Shown here: positions 1 to 7,793 of the stretch, in pieces
How the letters are laid out: each line of letters starts with the position of its first letter
Numbering within the stretch: position 1 is the first letter of the stretch
Assembly (NCBI GenBank): GCA_902803015.1
Contig: CADCOL010000081.1
Location: forward strand, 1-9,711
Direction of reading: 5' to 3'
Source: an uncultured Lachnospiraceae bacterium
GTDB taxonomy: Bacteria; Bacillota; Clostridia; Lachnospirales; Lachnospiraceae
Length of the DNA stretch: 9,711 nt
The notes under the pieces: generated by a model
What the model saw: the letters and a program-made list of their open reading frames with translations, nothing else
Databases searched by the model: none
What the model was told of the DNA's origin: nothing
Position numbers and translations under genes: made by a program

Positions 1-1922
1 ACAAACTGACTCACGGGATTATTCACGGCCTGTCCGCGCATCACGCGGTATCCTGCTGCCGTAAGTGTCAGTTCCTCTTTTGCACGTGTCATGCCGACAT
101 ATGCCAGTCTTCTTTCCTCTTCCATTTCCTCGGGTCCCGCAAAAATGGTTCCCTCTCCGGGAAAGAGTCCGTCCTCCATGCCCGCAATATAAACATGATC
201 AAATTCCAGACCTTTTGCCGCATGCAGTGTCATCAAAAGCACACGGTCATTGTCCTCGGACACATTATCGATATCCGCAACAAGCGAAACTTCATTTAAA
301 AAATCCGTAAGCGAAGGTCCGTGTTCGTCCTCAGGATTCTCCTGTGCGTATTTTTCCTCAAAAACCGCTGCCTTCGAAATGAATTCATCGAGGTTCTCAA
401 TACGGTCCGCATCCTCATCGTCACCGGATACGCGCAAATCTTCCAGATAACCGCTTTCGTTTAACACATCATCAATCAGTTCCGGCAAATCGTCGTAATA
501 TTCTTCGTCCGCCGCACGGGAGCGAATCCGCTCAATCATTTCCGCGAATTCCGTCATTTTCTGCGCTGTCTTGCCAAGTCCCGGTATGCGGTCCGCATGC
601 GCGATGGCATCAAAAAGGTTGATATCGTTGTTTGCCGCATAAACCGCCGCTTTCTCGACGCTTGTGGCGCCGATTCCGCGCTTCGGCACATTAATGATAC
701 GTTTTACCATTAAATCGTCGTTGCCGTTCGCAATGGTCTTTAAATAAGCCAGAATATCCTTGATTTCTTTTCTTCCGTAGAAATTCTGTCCGCCCACAAT
801 CTGGTACGGCGTATTCTCGTAAAGGAAACGCTCTTCCAGTTCACGGGACTGCGCATTGGTACGATAAAGAACCGCACAGTCCTTAAACTGCGCCTCACGC
901 TTTCTGACCTTTCTCGCGATATCGTCGGCAATATACTCTGCCTCTTCCTTTTGTGACGAAAGAAGGCGAAAATGGACTTTATGTCCTTCCCCTTTATCCG
1001 TCCAAAGCGATTTGGCTTTCCTGCCCTGATTGTTTGCAATTACAGCATTTGCCGCATTTAAAATATTCTGGGTTGAACGGTAATTCTGCTCAAGTTTGAT
1101 TACCGCCGCCTCCGGGTAGTTCTTCTCGAAATCGAGGATATTGTGAATGTTTGCTCCGCGGAACTTGTAAATACTCTGATCGTCATCGCCAACCACACAG
1201 AGATTCCGGTATTTGTCGGCCAAAAGCCTTACCAGTTCAAACTGCGCCGTATTCGTATCCTGATACTCATCCACGTGAATGTAACGAAAGCGCTCCTGAT
1301 AGGAATTCAAAACCTCGGGATGTACACGGAACAACTTTACGGTATTTACGATTAAATCGTCAAAATCCATCGCATTGTTGGATTTTAACTGCTTTTGGTA
1401 CATGTGATATGCTTCGGCAATCTTTGATTCAATCGGGTCGTTTCCGGCCATGCGGTCGTACTCCTCGGGAGAAACCAGTTCATCCTTATTGGAGGAAATC
1501 ACATTCAGAATCGTTTTTTCCTTCAGCTTCTTGGTATCAATCCCCATCTGGGCGCAGATATTCTTCATCAGTGTTTTCTGATCGTCAGCATCGTAAATGG
1601 AGAAAGAATCATCATATCCAAGTAAAGCCGCATGTCGTCTTAAAATCCGCACGCAGGTCGAGTGAAATGTTGCAACCCAGATGGAATCCGCGCCGAATCC
1701 TACAATACGGTCCACACGTTCGCGCATCTCGCCGGCCGCCTTGTTGGTAAAGGTAATCGCAAGGATATTCCAGGGATTCACGTCGTGATCGAGAAGATTC
1801 GCGATACGATAGGTAATCGTCCTGGTCTTGCCACTTCCTGCACCCGCAAGGATCAGTACCGGTCCTTCCAGTGTTTCCGCCGCTTTCAATTGTTCGGGAT
1901 TTAAAAATTTCTCTAAATGCAT
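1..1922 (-). CDS. pcrA: ATP-dependent DNA helicase PcrA/UvrD, C-terminus cut by window edge
   Basis: Superfamily 1A 3'-5' DNA helicase; PcrA-family enzymes unwind DNA in nucleotide excision repair and strip RecA and replication blocks. The frame is open without a stop for 640 codons to the left window edge; family members are usually about 720-780 residues, so roughly the last hundred are missing. All diagnostic helicase motifs are readable: Walker A AGAGSGKT (26-33), motif Ia TFTNKAAGEM (57-66), Walker B DEYQDT (218-223), motif III GDDDQSIYKFRG (from 245), QNYRST, the motif V region LHAAKGLEFDHVYIAG, and motif VI YVGMTRA (608-614). The start ATG shares one base with the stop codon of the upstream lipoprotein gene (TGATG), so translation is probably coupled to it. 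PcrA is preferred over UvrD because the organism looks like a Firmicute; Rep is less likely. No frameshift or missing motif was seen. Confidence 0.95.
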   Translation of the reverse strand, partial: MHLEKFLNPEQLKAAETLEGPVLILAGAGSGKTRTITYRIANLLDHDVNPWNILAITFTNKAAGEMRERVDRIVGFGADSIWVATFHSTCVRILRRHAALLGYDDSFSIYDADDQKTLMKNICAQMGIDTKKLKEKTILNVISSNKDELVSPEEYDRMAGNDPIESKIAEAYHMYQKQLKSNNAMDFDDLIVNTVKLFRVHPEVLNSYQERFRYIHVDEYQDTNTAQFELVRLLADKYRNLCVVGDDDQSIYKFRGANIHNILDFEKNYPEAAVIKLEQNYRSTQNILNAANAVIANNQGRKAKSLWTDKGEGHKVHFRLLSSQKEEAEYIADDIARKVRKREAQFKDCAVLYRTNAQSRELEERFLYENTPYQIVGGQNFYGRKEIKDILAYLKTIANGNDDLMVKRIINVPKRGIGATSVEKAAVYAANNDINLFDAIAHADRIPGLGKTAQKMTEFAEMIERIRSRAADEEYYDDLPELIDDVLNESGYLEDLRVSGDDEDADRIENLDEFISKAAVFEEKYAQENPEDEHGPSLTDFLNEVSLVADIDNVSEDNDRVLLMTLHAAKGLEFDHVYIAGMEDGLFPGEGTIFAGPEEMEEERRLAYVGMTRAKEELTLTAAGYRVMRGQAVNNPVSQF

Positions 1923-2968
1923 CAGTCTTCTTTTGCTTCCTCTTCTTCGGTAAGAGGATCTACTTCCACGTCAAAACGGTAAACGTCATCAATTACGTTA
2001 TTCTTTACCATGTTACGCATTGCTTCGTAATGAGGACCGGATCTCCAGCCCTGATCGACGGAACCGGAGCCGCTTGTGACAATCGTGGTATTCGGATAGA
2101 TTTCACGAAGTTCCTGCAGTTCTTCTCTCGGAATTCTTGTTCCGTAAATCCAGAGTTTCTGCAGATTCGGCAAATCCTTAATCGCTTCCGTGCTTTCCAC
2201 GGGGTTGTAACAGAAATTCAAATCCTCAAGTTCCTTTAATTCCGCCAAAACACTGATATCCTTTACATCGTTTGCAAAGAATTCCAGATATCGCAGATGA
2301 GGACAGTATTTTAATGCCGAAATGTCTTTTAAACGTCTGGAGCTGCCGTCGGTCGGATAGTTTTCCACCAGAATCAGCACGCGCAGTTCCGGCATGTACT
2401 CAAGGAAACTTAAGTCCGAAACACAGCAGTGTCCGATATCGAGCGCTACCATATCGGTGCAGTATTTAAAATACTTCACATCATCGTTATACAGTCTTCT
2501 GTTATCATTCAAACCGATCAGCGTGGAGAATCCGACGGAATCGGTCGGAATGGTCCACCAGCGGGTTTTGATATCCCAAACGATTTTTACATCGGGATGT
2601 GCATCCTGCAATGCCGCATACCCGTCGTTGTCGAGACCGCAGTTTTTCATCGTAAGCTTCTTTAAATGGGTCATGGAAGCAAAGAATTCATCCATATCGA
2701 GTTCGCTGACATCGATATCGGAAATATCCACTTCTTCCGTATTAGACATTACCTCAAACTCTTCGCCGAGTTTTACCGGCACGGGATCCGGTTCCGGTTC
2801 GGGTTCCGGCTCCGATTCACTTTCTTCTTCCACCATGCTTGCAAGTTCCGAAACGGCTTCGGTCGGGATCTCACTTACCGGTTCCGAATTGCCCTTCATC
2901 CCCTTGCATCCGGTACAAAGTACCAGCATTGCCACGATAATAAGAGACAGTCTTTTTTTCAGTTTCAT
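1922..2968 (-). CDS. Leucine-rich-repeat lipoprotein, 348 aa
   Basis: Probable surface lipoprotein of unknown function. Residues 1-20 form a signal peptide (KKR at 4-6, hydrophobic core, CTG) and Cys21 is the likely lipidated residue; the -3 position is Cys rather than the usual Leu, a small departure from the lipobox. Residues about 28-68 are an acidic, low-complexity spacer with repeated Glu-Pro. Residues about 75-130 and 165-295 contain irregular leucine-rich repeats (for example LRYLEFFANDVKDISVLAEL and LEDLNFCYNPV), spaced about 22-24 residues, which suggest a curved binding surface. The tail is acidic (EEEEAKED). The start is supported by AAGG eight bases before ATG. The stop overlaps the pcrA start. 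LRR lipoproteins are common in gut Lachnospiraceae and usually bind proteins or peptides outside the cell, but no ligand can be named. Confidence 0.85.
   Translation of the reverse strand: MKLKKRLSLIIVAMLVLCTGCKGMKGNSEPVSEIPTEAVSELASMVEEESESEPEPEPEPDPVPVKLGEEFEVMSNTEEVDISDIDVSELDMDEFFASMTHLKKLTMKNCGLDNDGYAALQDAHPDVKIVWDIKTRWWTIPTDSVGFSTLIGLNDNRRLYNDDVKYFKYCTDMVALDIGHCCVSDLSFLEYMPELRVLILVENYPTDGSSRRLKDISALKYCPHLRYLEFFANDVKDISVLAELKELEDLNFCYNPVESTEAIKDLPNLQKLWIYGTRIPREELQELREIYPNTTIVTSGSGSVDQGWRSGPHYEAMRNMVKNNVIDDVYRFDVEVDPLTEEEEAKED
2783..2818 (-). repeat. Glu-Pro coding microsatellite in the lipoprotein
   Basis: Roughly six-base units (variants of GAACCG/GAGCCG) encode a run of alternating Glu and Pro at residues 51-62. 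Length changes by whole units would keep the frame and only alter the spacer between the membrane anchor and the LRR domain. The units are not identical, so recent slippage is not evident. Confidence 0.6.
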
Positions 2969-3034
2969 CTTTCTTTCCTTCTTTCAGATTTCCCCGTCCG
3001 AAAACGACTTCCCGCCTTCGGCTCTTAGACAAAT

Positions 3035-3067
3035 TTACTGCATCCGGTCAAAAACCGAATGCAGTAA
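3035..3067 (-). terminator. Hairpin downstream of the ACT-domain gene
   Basis: Perfect 9-bp outer arms (TTACTGCAT / ATGCAGTAA) plus a 4-bp inner stem (CGGT / ACCG), a G-U wobble on the minus-strand transcript and a 5-base loop. On the minus strand the hairpin is followed by ATTTGTCT, a weak U-tract; on the plus strand it is followed by TTTTTGT, a better one. It probably ends the ior-paaK-ACT transcript, perhaps incompletely. There is no plus-strand gene for it to serve. Confidence 0.7.
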
Positions 3068-3121
3068 TTTTTGTATATCATCTTTAATTCGAACTTATTA
3101 AAGTACCGATTGCAGATTTTA

Positions 3122-3550
3122 TTACAGTGCGTATGCCGCAGCCGGGTCCACAATATCAAGTCCCGCTTTCTTTACCGTATCATACGCTTTCTGGATATCG
3201 GAAACCTTTACGATCATGGAACCGAATTCCTTGCTGGAGCTTAAGGTATACATGTACTCGATATTGATTCCGTCCGCTGCCAGAACCTTCGTAAGCTTGT
3301 TTACGCTTCCGGGAACCTGCTCTAAGCGAACTCCCAGAACTTCCGTAAGTCTGGAAGAATATCCTGCTTCTTTCAGTGCCGCTTTTGCTTTGTCCGGATC
3401 GGATACGATCAGACGAAGTACACCGTACTCGCTGGTATCTGCCAAAGAGAGGCATGCAATATTAATCCCGTTTTCCGCCAAAAGATCCGTAACGCTTTCC
3501 AATCTTCCTTCTCTGTTTTCAAGAAAAACCGTTAACTGTTTTAAAAACAT
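3122..3550 (-). CDS. Tandem ACT-domain protein, 142 aa
   Basis: Small cytoplasmic protein made of two ACT domains, at residues about 4-66 and 71-135, each with the beta-alpha-beta pattern and the ligand-loop type sequence (ENREGRLESV and EQVPGSVNKL) seen in amino-acid-binding ACT domains. No catalytic domain is attached. Stand-alone double-ACT proteins of this type (COG4747-like) are often found beside phenylacetate-CoA ligase and IOR genes, where a role in sensing an aromatic or branched amino acid is presumed but, as far as I know, not demonstrated. It lies 18 bp after the ligase gene, so it is almost certainly in the same operon. A strong AAGGGGGT ribosome-binding site precedes the ATG. 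Function as a regulator is inference from domain and context. Confidence 0.9.
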   Translation of the reverse strand: MFLKQLTVFLENREGRLESVTDLLAENGINIACLSLADTSEYGVLRLIVSDPDKAKAALKEAGYSSRLTEVLGVRLEQVPGSVNKLTKVLAADGINIEYMYTLSSSKEFGSMIVKVSDIQKAYDTVKKAGLDIVDPAAAYAL

Positions 3551-3568
3551 AATTCATACCCCCTTTTC

Positions 3569-4870
3569 TTATTCATCCAATACACGCTTGTCGATAACAT
3601 GAACCGATTTGCCGGCGCTTCTCTCCAGTGTTCTCGGCTCAACCAGTTTTACCTTAACGGCAATCAGAATTGCACTCTGCAGAGCTGCTGCAATCTTCTT
3701 GGTTAAGTTCTCCATCTCTTTTACTTCATCGGAGAAGAAGCTTTCTTCCACTTCCACCTGAACTTCCAGGGTATCGAGGTTGTTGACACGATCCACAATC
3801 ATTAAGTAATGAGGTGTGGTACCTGCAATTTCAAGCAGTGCCGTTTCAACCTGGGAAGGGAATACATTGACACCGCGGATAATCAGCATATCGTCGCTTC
3901 TTCCTTTGAATCTGGAGATTCTCGGTGTGGTTCTTCCGCATTCGCAGGTGGTATGATCGATGCTGGTTAAGTCCTTGGTACGATAACGGATTAAAGGCAT
4001 TCCTTCCTTCGTAAGCGTTGTAAATACAAGTTCTCCGACCGTTCCGTCCGGTACCTGCTTTAACGTGTCGCGATCCACGATTTCCGCGAAGAAGTGGTCA
4101 TCCTGTACATGAAGTCCCTTATGGAACTCGCAGTCGCATGCAACACCCGGTCCGCAGATTTCGGAAAGACCGTAAATATCATGTGCGTGAATGTGAAGCT
4201 TCTCTTCAATCTGCAGTCGCATTTTCTCGGTCCAGGGCTCCGCACCGCAGATAGCGGTCTTCAAGCTCAGTTTGTCGAGTGCATTCATTTCCTGAATGAC
4301 TTCCGCAATGTGAAGCAGATAGGAAGGTGTGCAGGCAATTGCAGTTGCCTTGAAGTCTTCCATCATGGTAACCAGTCTCTTGGTATTACCGGTGGACATC
4401 GGAACCGTGGTGCATCCCAGATTCTCCGCGCCGTAGTGAAGTCCCAGACCACCCGTGAAGAGTCCGTATCCGTAAGCAACCTGAATAATGTCTTCCTTGG
4501 TTACGTTACACATCATCAGATCGCGTGCCACGCATTCCTGCCAGAGTTCGATATCCTTTCTGGTATACGCAACAACCGTTGCTTTTCCGGTCGTTCCGGA
4601 AGAAGCATGTACACGGACAATCTGTGACTGCGGTACTGCCAGAAGGCCGAACGGATAATTGTCTCTTAAATCGCTCTTTGTGGTAAAAGGCAGTTTCTCG
4701 ATATCTTCGATGCCGCGGATATCACCGGGTTCCAGACCGAGTTCCTGCATTTTCTTTCTGTAGAATTCTACGTTGTGATAAACATTATCGACTAATTTGC
4801 GAAGACGTGCAGACTGCATATTCTGCATCTCATCGCGACTCATACATTCTCTTGCTTCATTCCAAATCAT
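3569..4870 (-). CDS. paaK: Phenylacetate-CoA ligase (arylacetate-CoA ligase), 433 aa
   Basis: Adenylate-forming ligase: arylacetate + ATP + CoA gives arylacetyl-CoA + AMP + PPi, in the cytoplasm. The length (433) is typical for PaaK. Visible motifs are the phosphate-binding loop SSGTTGKAT (90-98), YGLSE (233-237) of the nucleotide site, YRTKD (296-300), the hinge region GRSDDMLIIRG (323-333) and the C-terminal AGK with the presumed catalytic Lys421. Cysteine pairs CDC (245-247) and CEC (309-311) are also present and could bind a metal. AAAGGAT lies before the ATG. It follows iorAB and precedes the ACT protein, so the substrate is likely phenylacetate, indoleacetate or 4-hydroxyphenylacetate rather than an intermediate of the aerobic paa pathway, none of whose other genes are here. 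The exact substrate cannot be read from the sequence. Confidence 0.92.
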   Translation of the reverse strand: MIWNEARECMSRDEMQNMQSARLRKLVDNVYHNVEFYRKKMQELGLEPGDIRGIEDIEKLPFTTKSDLRDNYPFGLLAVPQSQIVRVHASSGTTGKATVVAYTRKDIELWQECVARDLMMCNVTKEDIIQVAYGYGLFTGGLGLHYGAENLGCTTVPMSTGNTKRLVTMMEDFKATAIACTPSYLLHIAEVIQEMNALDKLSLKTAICGAEPWTEKMRLQIEEKLHIHAHDIYGLSEICGPGVACDCEFHKGLHVQDDHFFAEIVDRDTLKQVPDGTVGELVFTTLTKEGMPLIRYRTKDLTSIDHTTCECGRTTPRISRFKGRSDDMLIIRGVNVFPSQVETALLEIAGTTPHYLMIVDRVNNLDTLEVQVEVEESFFSDEVKEMENLTKKIAAALQSAILIAVKVKLVEPRTLERSAGKSVHVIDKRVLDE

Positions 4871-5024
4871 TGTTTTATCCTTTCCCGCGTCCCCTGCACC
4901 TCGTTAACGATTGATTTTAACCGGGCAATCCACGGGTGCTTTCGTACGCATTTGTCTTTGACGGCGGCCGAATAAGGCGCCTTTAACTAAGTGTCATCAA
5001 ATGAGTTGACGTCTTACCGTCGTG

Positions 5025-5594
5025 TCAAAAGACAAATCCTGCCTCGAAAGCTTTTTTATTGATTTCGATGGTCTTCGGAGGTACGGTCTTTTCAATGACT
5101 TCCAGCCAGTCTTCTTTTGCAAAATCCATATGCTTTGCCGCTACTCCGACAATGATGGTATTGAAAACTCTGGAGTTTCCGAGTTTCTTTGCTTCTTCCA
5201 TCGCATCCAGGGAAATCACTTTGTATTTCTTGGACAAATCTTCAATGATGCCTTCCGGATACTCTGCAGCACCGGTAACAACGGTCATCGGATCGATGCG
5301 CTGATCGTTAACGATGAGTACGCCGTCCGGTTTTAAGAAGTGTGCATAGCGAAGTGCTTCCAAACGCTCGAACGCGATTAAAACATCCGCACAACCTTCT
5401 TCCACGATGGGCTCGTTTACCTTATCGCCGTAACGGACAAAGGTTACTACGGAACCGCCACGCTGTGCCATTCCGTGAACTTCCGACAATTTTACGTCAT
5501 ATCCGGCATGCGTCGTAATTCCGCCAAGGATACGGCTTGTAAGAAGCGTTCCCTGTCCGCCCACGCCGACAATCATAATACTCTTTGTTTCCAT
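5025..5594 (-). CDS. iorB: Indolepyruvate:ferredoxin oxidoreductase, beta subunit, 189 aa
   Basis: Smaller subunit of IOR, matching the gamma-type domain of pyruvate:ferredoxin oxidoreductases. With IorA it catalyses aryl-pyruvate + CoA + oxidised ferredoxin to arylacetyl-CoA + CO2 + reduced ferredoxin. Diagnostic sequences are the N-terminal GVGGQGT (10-16) and EVHGMAQRGGSV (38-49), both hallmarks of this domain. The reading frame is open for 20 more codons upstream, but that stretch lies inside iorA; the chosen ATG has an AGGGAGGTG ribosome-binding site formed by the last codons of iorA and sits two bases after the iorA stop, so the subunits are translated together. The length agrees with the family. 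A 154-bp gap follows before the ligase gene. Confidence 0.95.
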   Translation of the reverse strand: METKSIMIVGVGGQGTLLTSRILGGITTHAGYDVKLSEVHGMAQRGGSVVTFVRYGDKVNEPIVEEGCADVLIAFERLEALRYAHFLKPDGVLIVNDQRIDPMTVVTGAAEYPEGIIEDLSKKYKVISLDAMEEAKKLGNSRVFNTIIVGVAAKHMDFAKEDWLEVIEKTVPPKTIEINKKAFEAGFVF

Positions 5595-5596
5595 CT

Positions 5597-7333
5597 TTAC
5601 ACCTCCCTTGACTCGATGGCACCGAACTTGCAACGGCTCTCGCAGAGGCCGCATCCGTTACACATCGTTTCGTCGATGCGAATGGTACCGTCGGAGTTCT
5701 TCGTAAGCGCCGGACATCCGGGCTTTAAGCACATACCGCACTTCTTGCATTTGTCGGAAAGTGCATAGCATTTCTTATGAGATACATTCGTTTTAAGGAG
5801 TGCGCAGGGTGCCTGGGAAATGATAACGGAGACCGCATCACGCGCCACTTCCTCTTTAATCGTCGCTTTCAGTTTCTCGGTATCGAATGCATTCACAACC
5901 GTAACATATTCCACGCCGAGTGCATGGCATAAGTCAACCAGATCCACCGCATACGTTGCTTCTCCGGATAATGTCTTTCCGGTTGCGGCATGGTCCTGAT
6001 GTCCCGTCATACCGGTCGTGGAGTTATCCATAATGATAACCGTTCCGGTGGACTTGTTGTAAACCATGTTCAGAAGTGAATTGATACCGGTATGAAGGAA
6101 TGTGGAGTCACCGATTAAAGCAACCCAGTTCTTGATGTAATCCTTGCCTTTTGCCTTTTCCATACCGTGAAGCGTGGAAATGGAAGATCCCATACAAACG
6201 GTGGTATCAATTACGTTAAGCGGTGCAACCGCACCAAGTGTATAGCAGCCGATATCTCCGGCGCCGTGGATTTTTAATTCGTTTAATACGGTAAAGGTGC
6301 TTCTGTGCGGGCAGCCCGGGCAGAGAATCGGAGGACGTGCGGGAACCTTTGCGGGCTCTTCCGTCTTTACTTCTTCTTTTAAAATCGCCTCACGGAGCAT
6401 ATTCGCGGAATACTCGCCCTGAACGGTCAGGATGTCTTTTCCGTGGCATGCGATACCCATTGCCTTTACCTGCTCTTCGATTAACGGCTCAAGTTCTTCC
6501 ACGATGTAAAGCTCTTCCACATGTGCCGCAAACTCTGCAATCAGCTTCTTCGGAAGCGGATGTACCAGACCGAGTTTCAATACGGATGCATTCGGAAGCG
6601 CTTCCTTAACATACTGATAAGGAATACCGGATGTGATGACACCGATTTTTAAATCGTTCCATTCCACTTTATTGTAGGATGCGGTGTTTGCATCTTCGGA
6701 CATGTCTTTCAAACGCTTCTCAACGAATACGTGACGGCCCTTTGCCATGGCGGGCATCATAACGTTCTTCGGTACGGAACGCTCGTAAGGCTTGTCTTCT
6801 ACTTCTACACGGTCGTTTAATTCCACAACGCCCTGGGAATGTGCCAGACGGGTCGTTGTACGAATCATAATCGGGGTATCGTATTTTTCGGATAATTCAA
6901 ATGCAAGCTTGGTGAAGTCTTTTGCTTCCTGAGAATCGGACGGTTCCAATACCGGCACCTGCGCCACACGTGCCACGCATCTGGAATCCTGCTCGTTCTG
7001 GGAAGAATAAAGTCCCGGATCGTCAGCCGCAACCAGAACCAGACCGCCGTTTACACCGATGTAGGATACGGTATACAAAGGGTCGGATGCAACGTTCACG
7101 CCAACCATTTTCATGGATGCAAGCGCTCTCACGCCGCTCATGGATGCGCCGATGGCTACCTCCATTGCTACTTTTTCATTGGGGGACCACTCTGCATAAA
7201 CACCGTCGTATTTTACGATGTTCTCGCTGATCTCCGTGCTGGGTGTTCCGGGATATGCTGCGGACACTTTAACGCCTGCTTCCCATGCACCCCTGGCAAT
7301 CGCTTCGTTGCCAAGCATAATCTTCTTTTCCAC
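5597..7333 (-). CDS. iorA: Indolepyruvate:ferredoxin oxidoreductase, alpha subunit, 578 aa
   Basis: Large catalytic subunit of IOR; binds thiamine diphosphate and iron-sulfur clusters and oxidatively decarboxylates aryl-pyruvates derived from Trp, Phe and Tyr, or runs in reverse with reduced ferredoxin. Domain order: N-terminal pyrimidine-binding-like domain (GNEAIARGAWEAG, AAYPGTPSTE at about 25-34), CPGCPH (338-343), thiamine-diphosphate motif beginning GDSTF (408) and ending at the Asn in MDNSTTG (437), and a C-terminal 2x[4Fe-4S] ferredoxin domain with Cys529/532/535/540 and Cys558/561/564/568. Start choice: the GTG used here gives MEKKIMLGNEA, which fits the family N-terminus, and has AGGAAGG eight bases upstream. 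TTG (7339) or ATG (7318) remain possible; the longer ATG frame from 7375 covers the ribosome-binding site and is unlikely. iorB follows two bases after the stop. Confidence 0.94.
   Translation of the reverse strand: MEKKIMLGNEAIARGAWEAGVKVSAAYPGTPSTEISENIVKYDGVYAEWSPNEKVAMEVAIGASMSGVRALASMKMVGVNVASDPLYTVSYIGVNGGLVLVAADDPGLYSSQNEQDSRCVARVAQVPVLEPSDSQEAKDFTKLAFELSEKYDTPIMIRTTTRLAHSQGVVELNDRVEVEDKPYERSVPKNVMMPAMAKGRHVFVEKRLKDMSEDANTASYNKVEWNDLKIGVITSGIPYQYVKEALPNASVLKLGLVHPLPKKLIAEFAAHVEELYIVEELEPLIEEQVKAMGIACHGKDILTVQGEYSANMLREAILKEEVKTEEPAKVPARPPILCPGCPHRSTFTVLNELKIHGAGDIGCYTLGAVAPLNVIDTTVCMGSSISTLHGMEKAKGKDYIKNWVALIGDSTFLHTGINSLLNMVYNKSTGTVIIMDNSTTGMTGHQDHAATGKTLSGEATYAVDLVDLCHALGVEYVTVVNAFDTEKLKATIKEEVARDAVSVIISQAPCALLKTNVSHKKCYALSDKCKKCGMCLKPGCPALTKNSDGTIRIDETMCNGCGLCESRCKFGAIESREV
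5600..5608 (-). promoter_or_regulatory. iorB ribosome-binding site inside the end of iorA
   Basis: AGGGAGGTG is formed by the last three sense codons of iorA and stands five bases before the iorB ATG. It decides the iorB start and implies coupled translation of the two subunits. Confidence 0.8.
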
Positions 7334-7341
7334 TTCCAAAT

Positions 7342-7349
7342 CCTTCCTT
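7342..7349 (-). promoter_or_regulatory. iorA ribosome-binding site
   Basis: AAGGAAGG-type purine tract eight bases before the GTG at 7333. It supports the GTG start over the upstream ATG at 7375, which would place this signal inside the coding region. The nearby TTG at 7339 would be only two bases from the end of the tract. Confidence 0.6.
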
Positions 7350-7405
7350 TCTGAATTGACTACAGCCCGATACAACGTTTTTACGGGCGTATCATGACTG
7401 AATAT

Positions 7406-7745
7406 CGAGTGAGACTGTAAGCCGGGTTCTGTCGTGAATGATCATCTATCTAGGAGACATGTCGCCATGCCCCTCAAGCAACCTACCCGGGAGCGAACCG
7501 GGCCGATTCATGGCTCCCTGTTTGGTCTTGCTTCGGATGGGGTTTACACTGCCATGCATGTTACCACGCATGCGGTAGTCTCTTACACTGCCATTCCACC
7601 CTTACCGCTTTCGCGGCGGTTTCTTTTCTGTTGCACTTTCCTTGGGGTCACCCCCACCGGACGTTATCCGGCATCCTGCCCTGCGAAGCCCGGACTTTCC
7701 TCTCCCATGCCCTTACGACATGGCAGCGATCATTCATCCCACTCG
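7406..7745 (-). ncRNA. rnpB: RNase P RNA, bacterial class A
   Basis: Catalytic RNA that removes 5' leaders from precursor tRNAs. On the minus strand the universally conserved elements appear in order: GAGGAAAGTCCGGGCT near the 5' end, ACAGAA, AAGGGTGGAA, GTAAGAGACTACCGC, AGACCAAA, AGATAGATGATC and, at the 3' end, ACAGAACCCGGCTTA. The ends are set by helix P1: CGAGTGGGA at 7737-7745 pairs over nine bases (one G-U) with TCTCACTCG at 7406-7414. The length of about 340 nt is a little short but within range for class A. A sigma-A type promoter lies just upstream. No T-rich terminator hairpin was seen between its 3' end and iorA. Plus-strand reading frames across this gene are shadows. Confidence 0.96.
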
Positions 7746-7763
7746 CCTATTTTCAGCCATACT

Positions 7764-7793
7764 ATTATACCTTAATGAGGGCTTTGTATTCAA
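7764..7793 (-). promoter_or_regulatory. rnpB promoter (sigma-A type)
   Basis: On the minus strand TTGAAT (7788-7793, 4 of 6 matches to the -35 consensus), an 18-bp spacer and a perfect TATAAT (7764-7769). Transcription should begin near 7756-7757, about 11 nt before helix P1, so a short 5' leader may be trimmed. Confidence 0.8.

Noticed and set aside
3024..3052. TTGACC followed by TAAGAG as a promoter for the lipoprotein gene
   Set aside because: The -35-like part lies inside the terminator hairpin and the -10 matches only 3 of 6 positions.
2394..3101. 235-codon plus-strand frame opposite the lipoprotein
   Set aside because: Its Gly-Ser run is the complement of the Glu-Pro repeat; no start signal and no domain, so it is a shadow.
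4904..4951. 15-codon minus-strand frame in the iorB-paaK spacer as a leader peptide
   Set aside because: No ribosome-binding site and no aromatic codons, so nothing supports attenuation.
5595..5654. 20-residue N-terminal extension of iorB
   Set aside because: It overlaps iorA coding sequence; the internal ATG has the ribosome-binding site and the family N-terminus.
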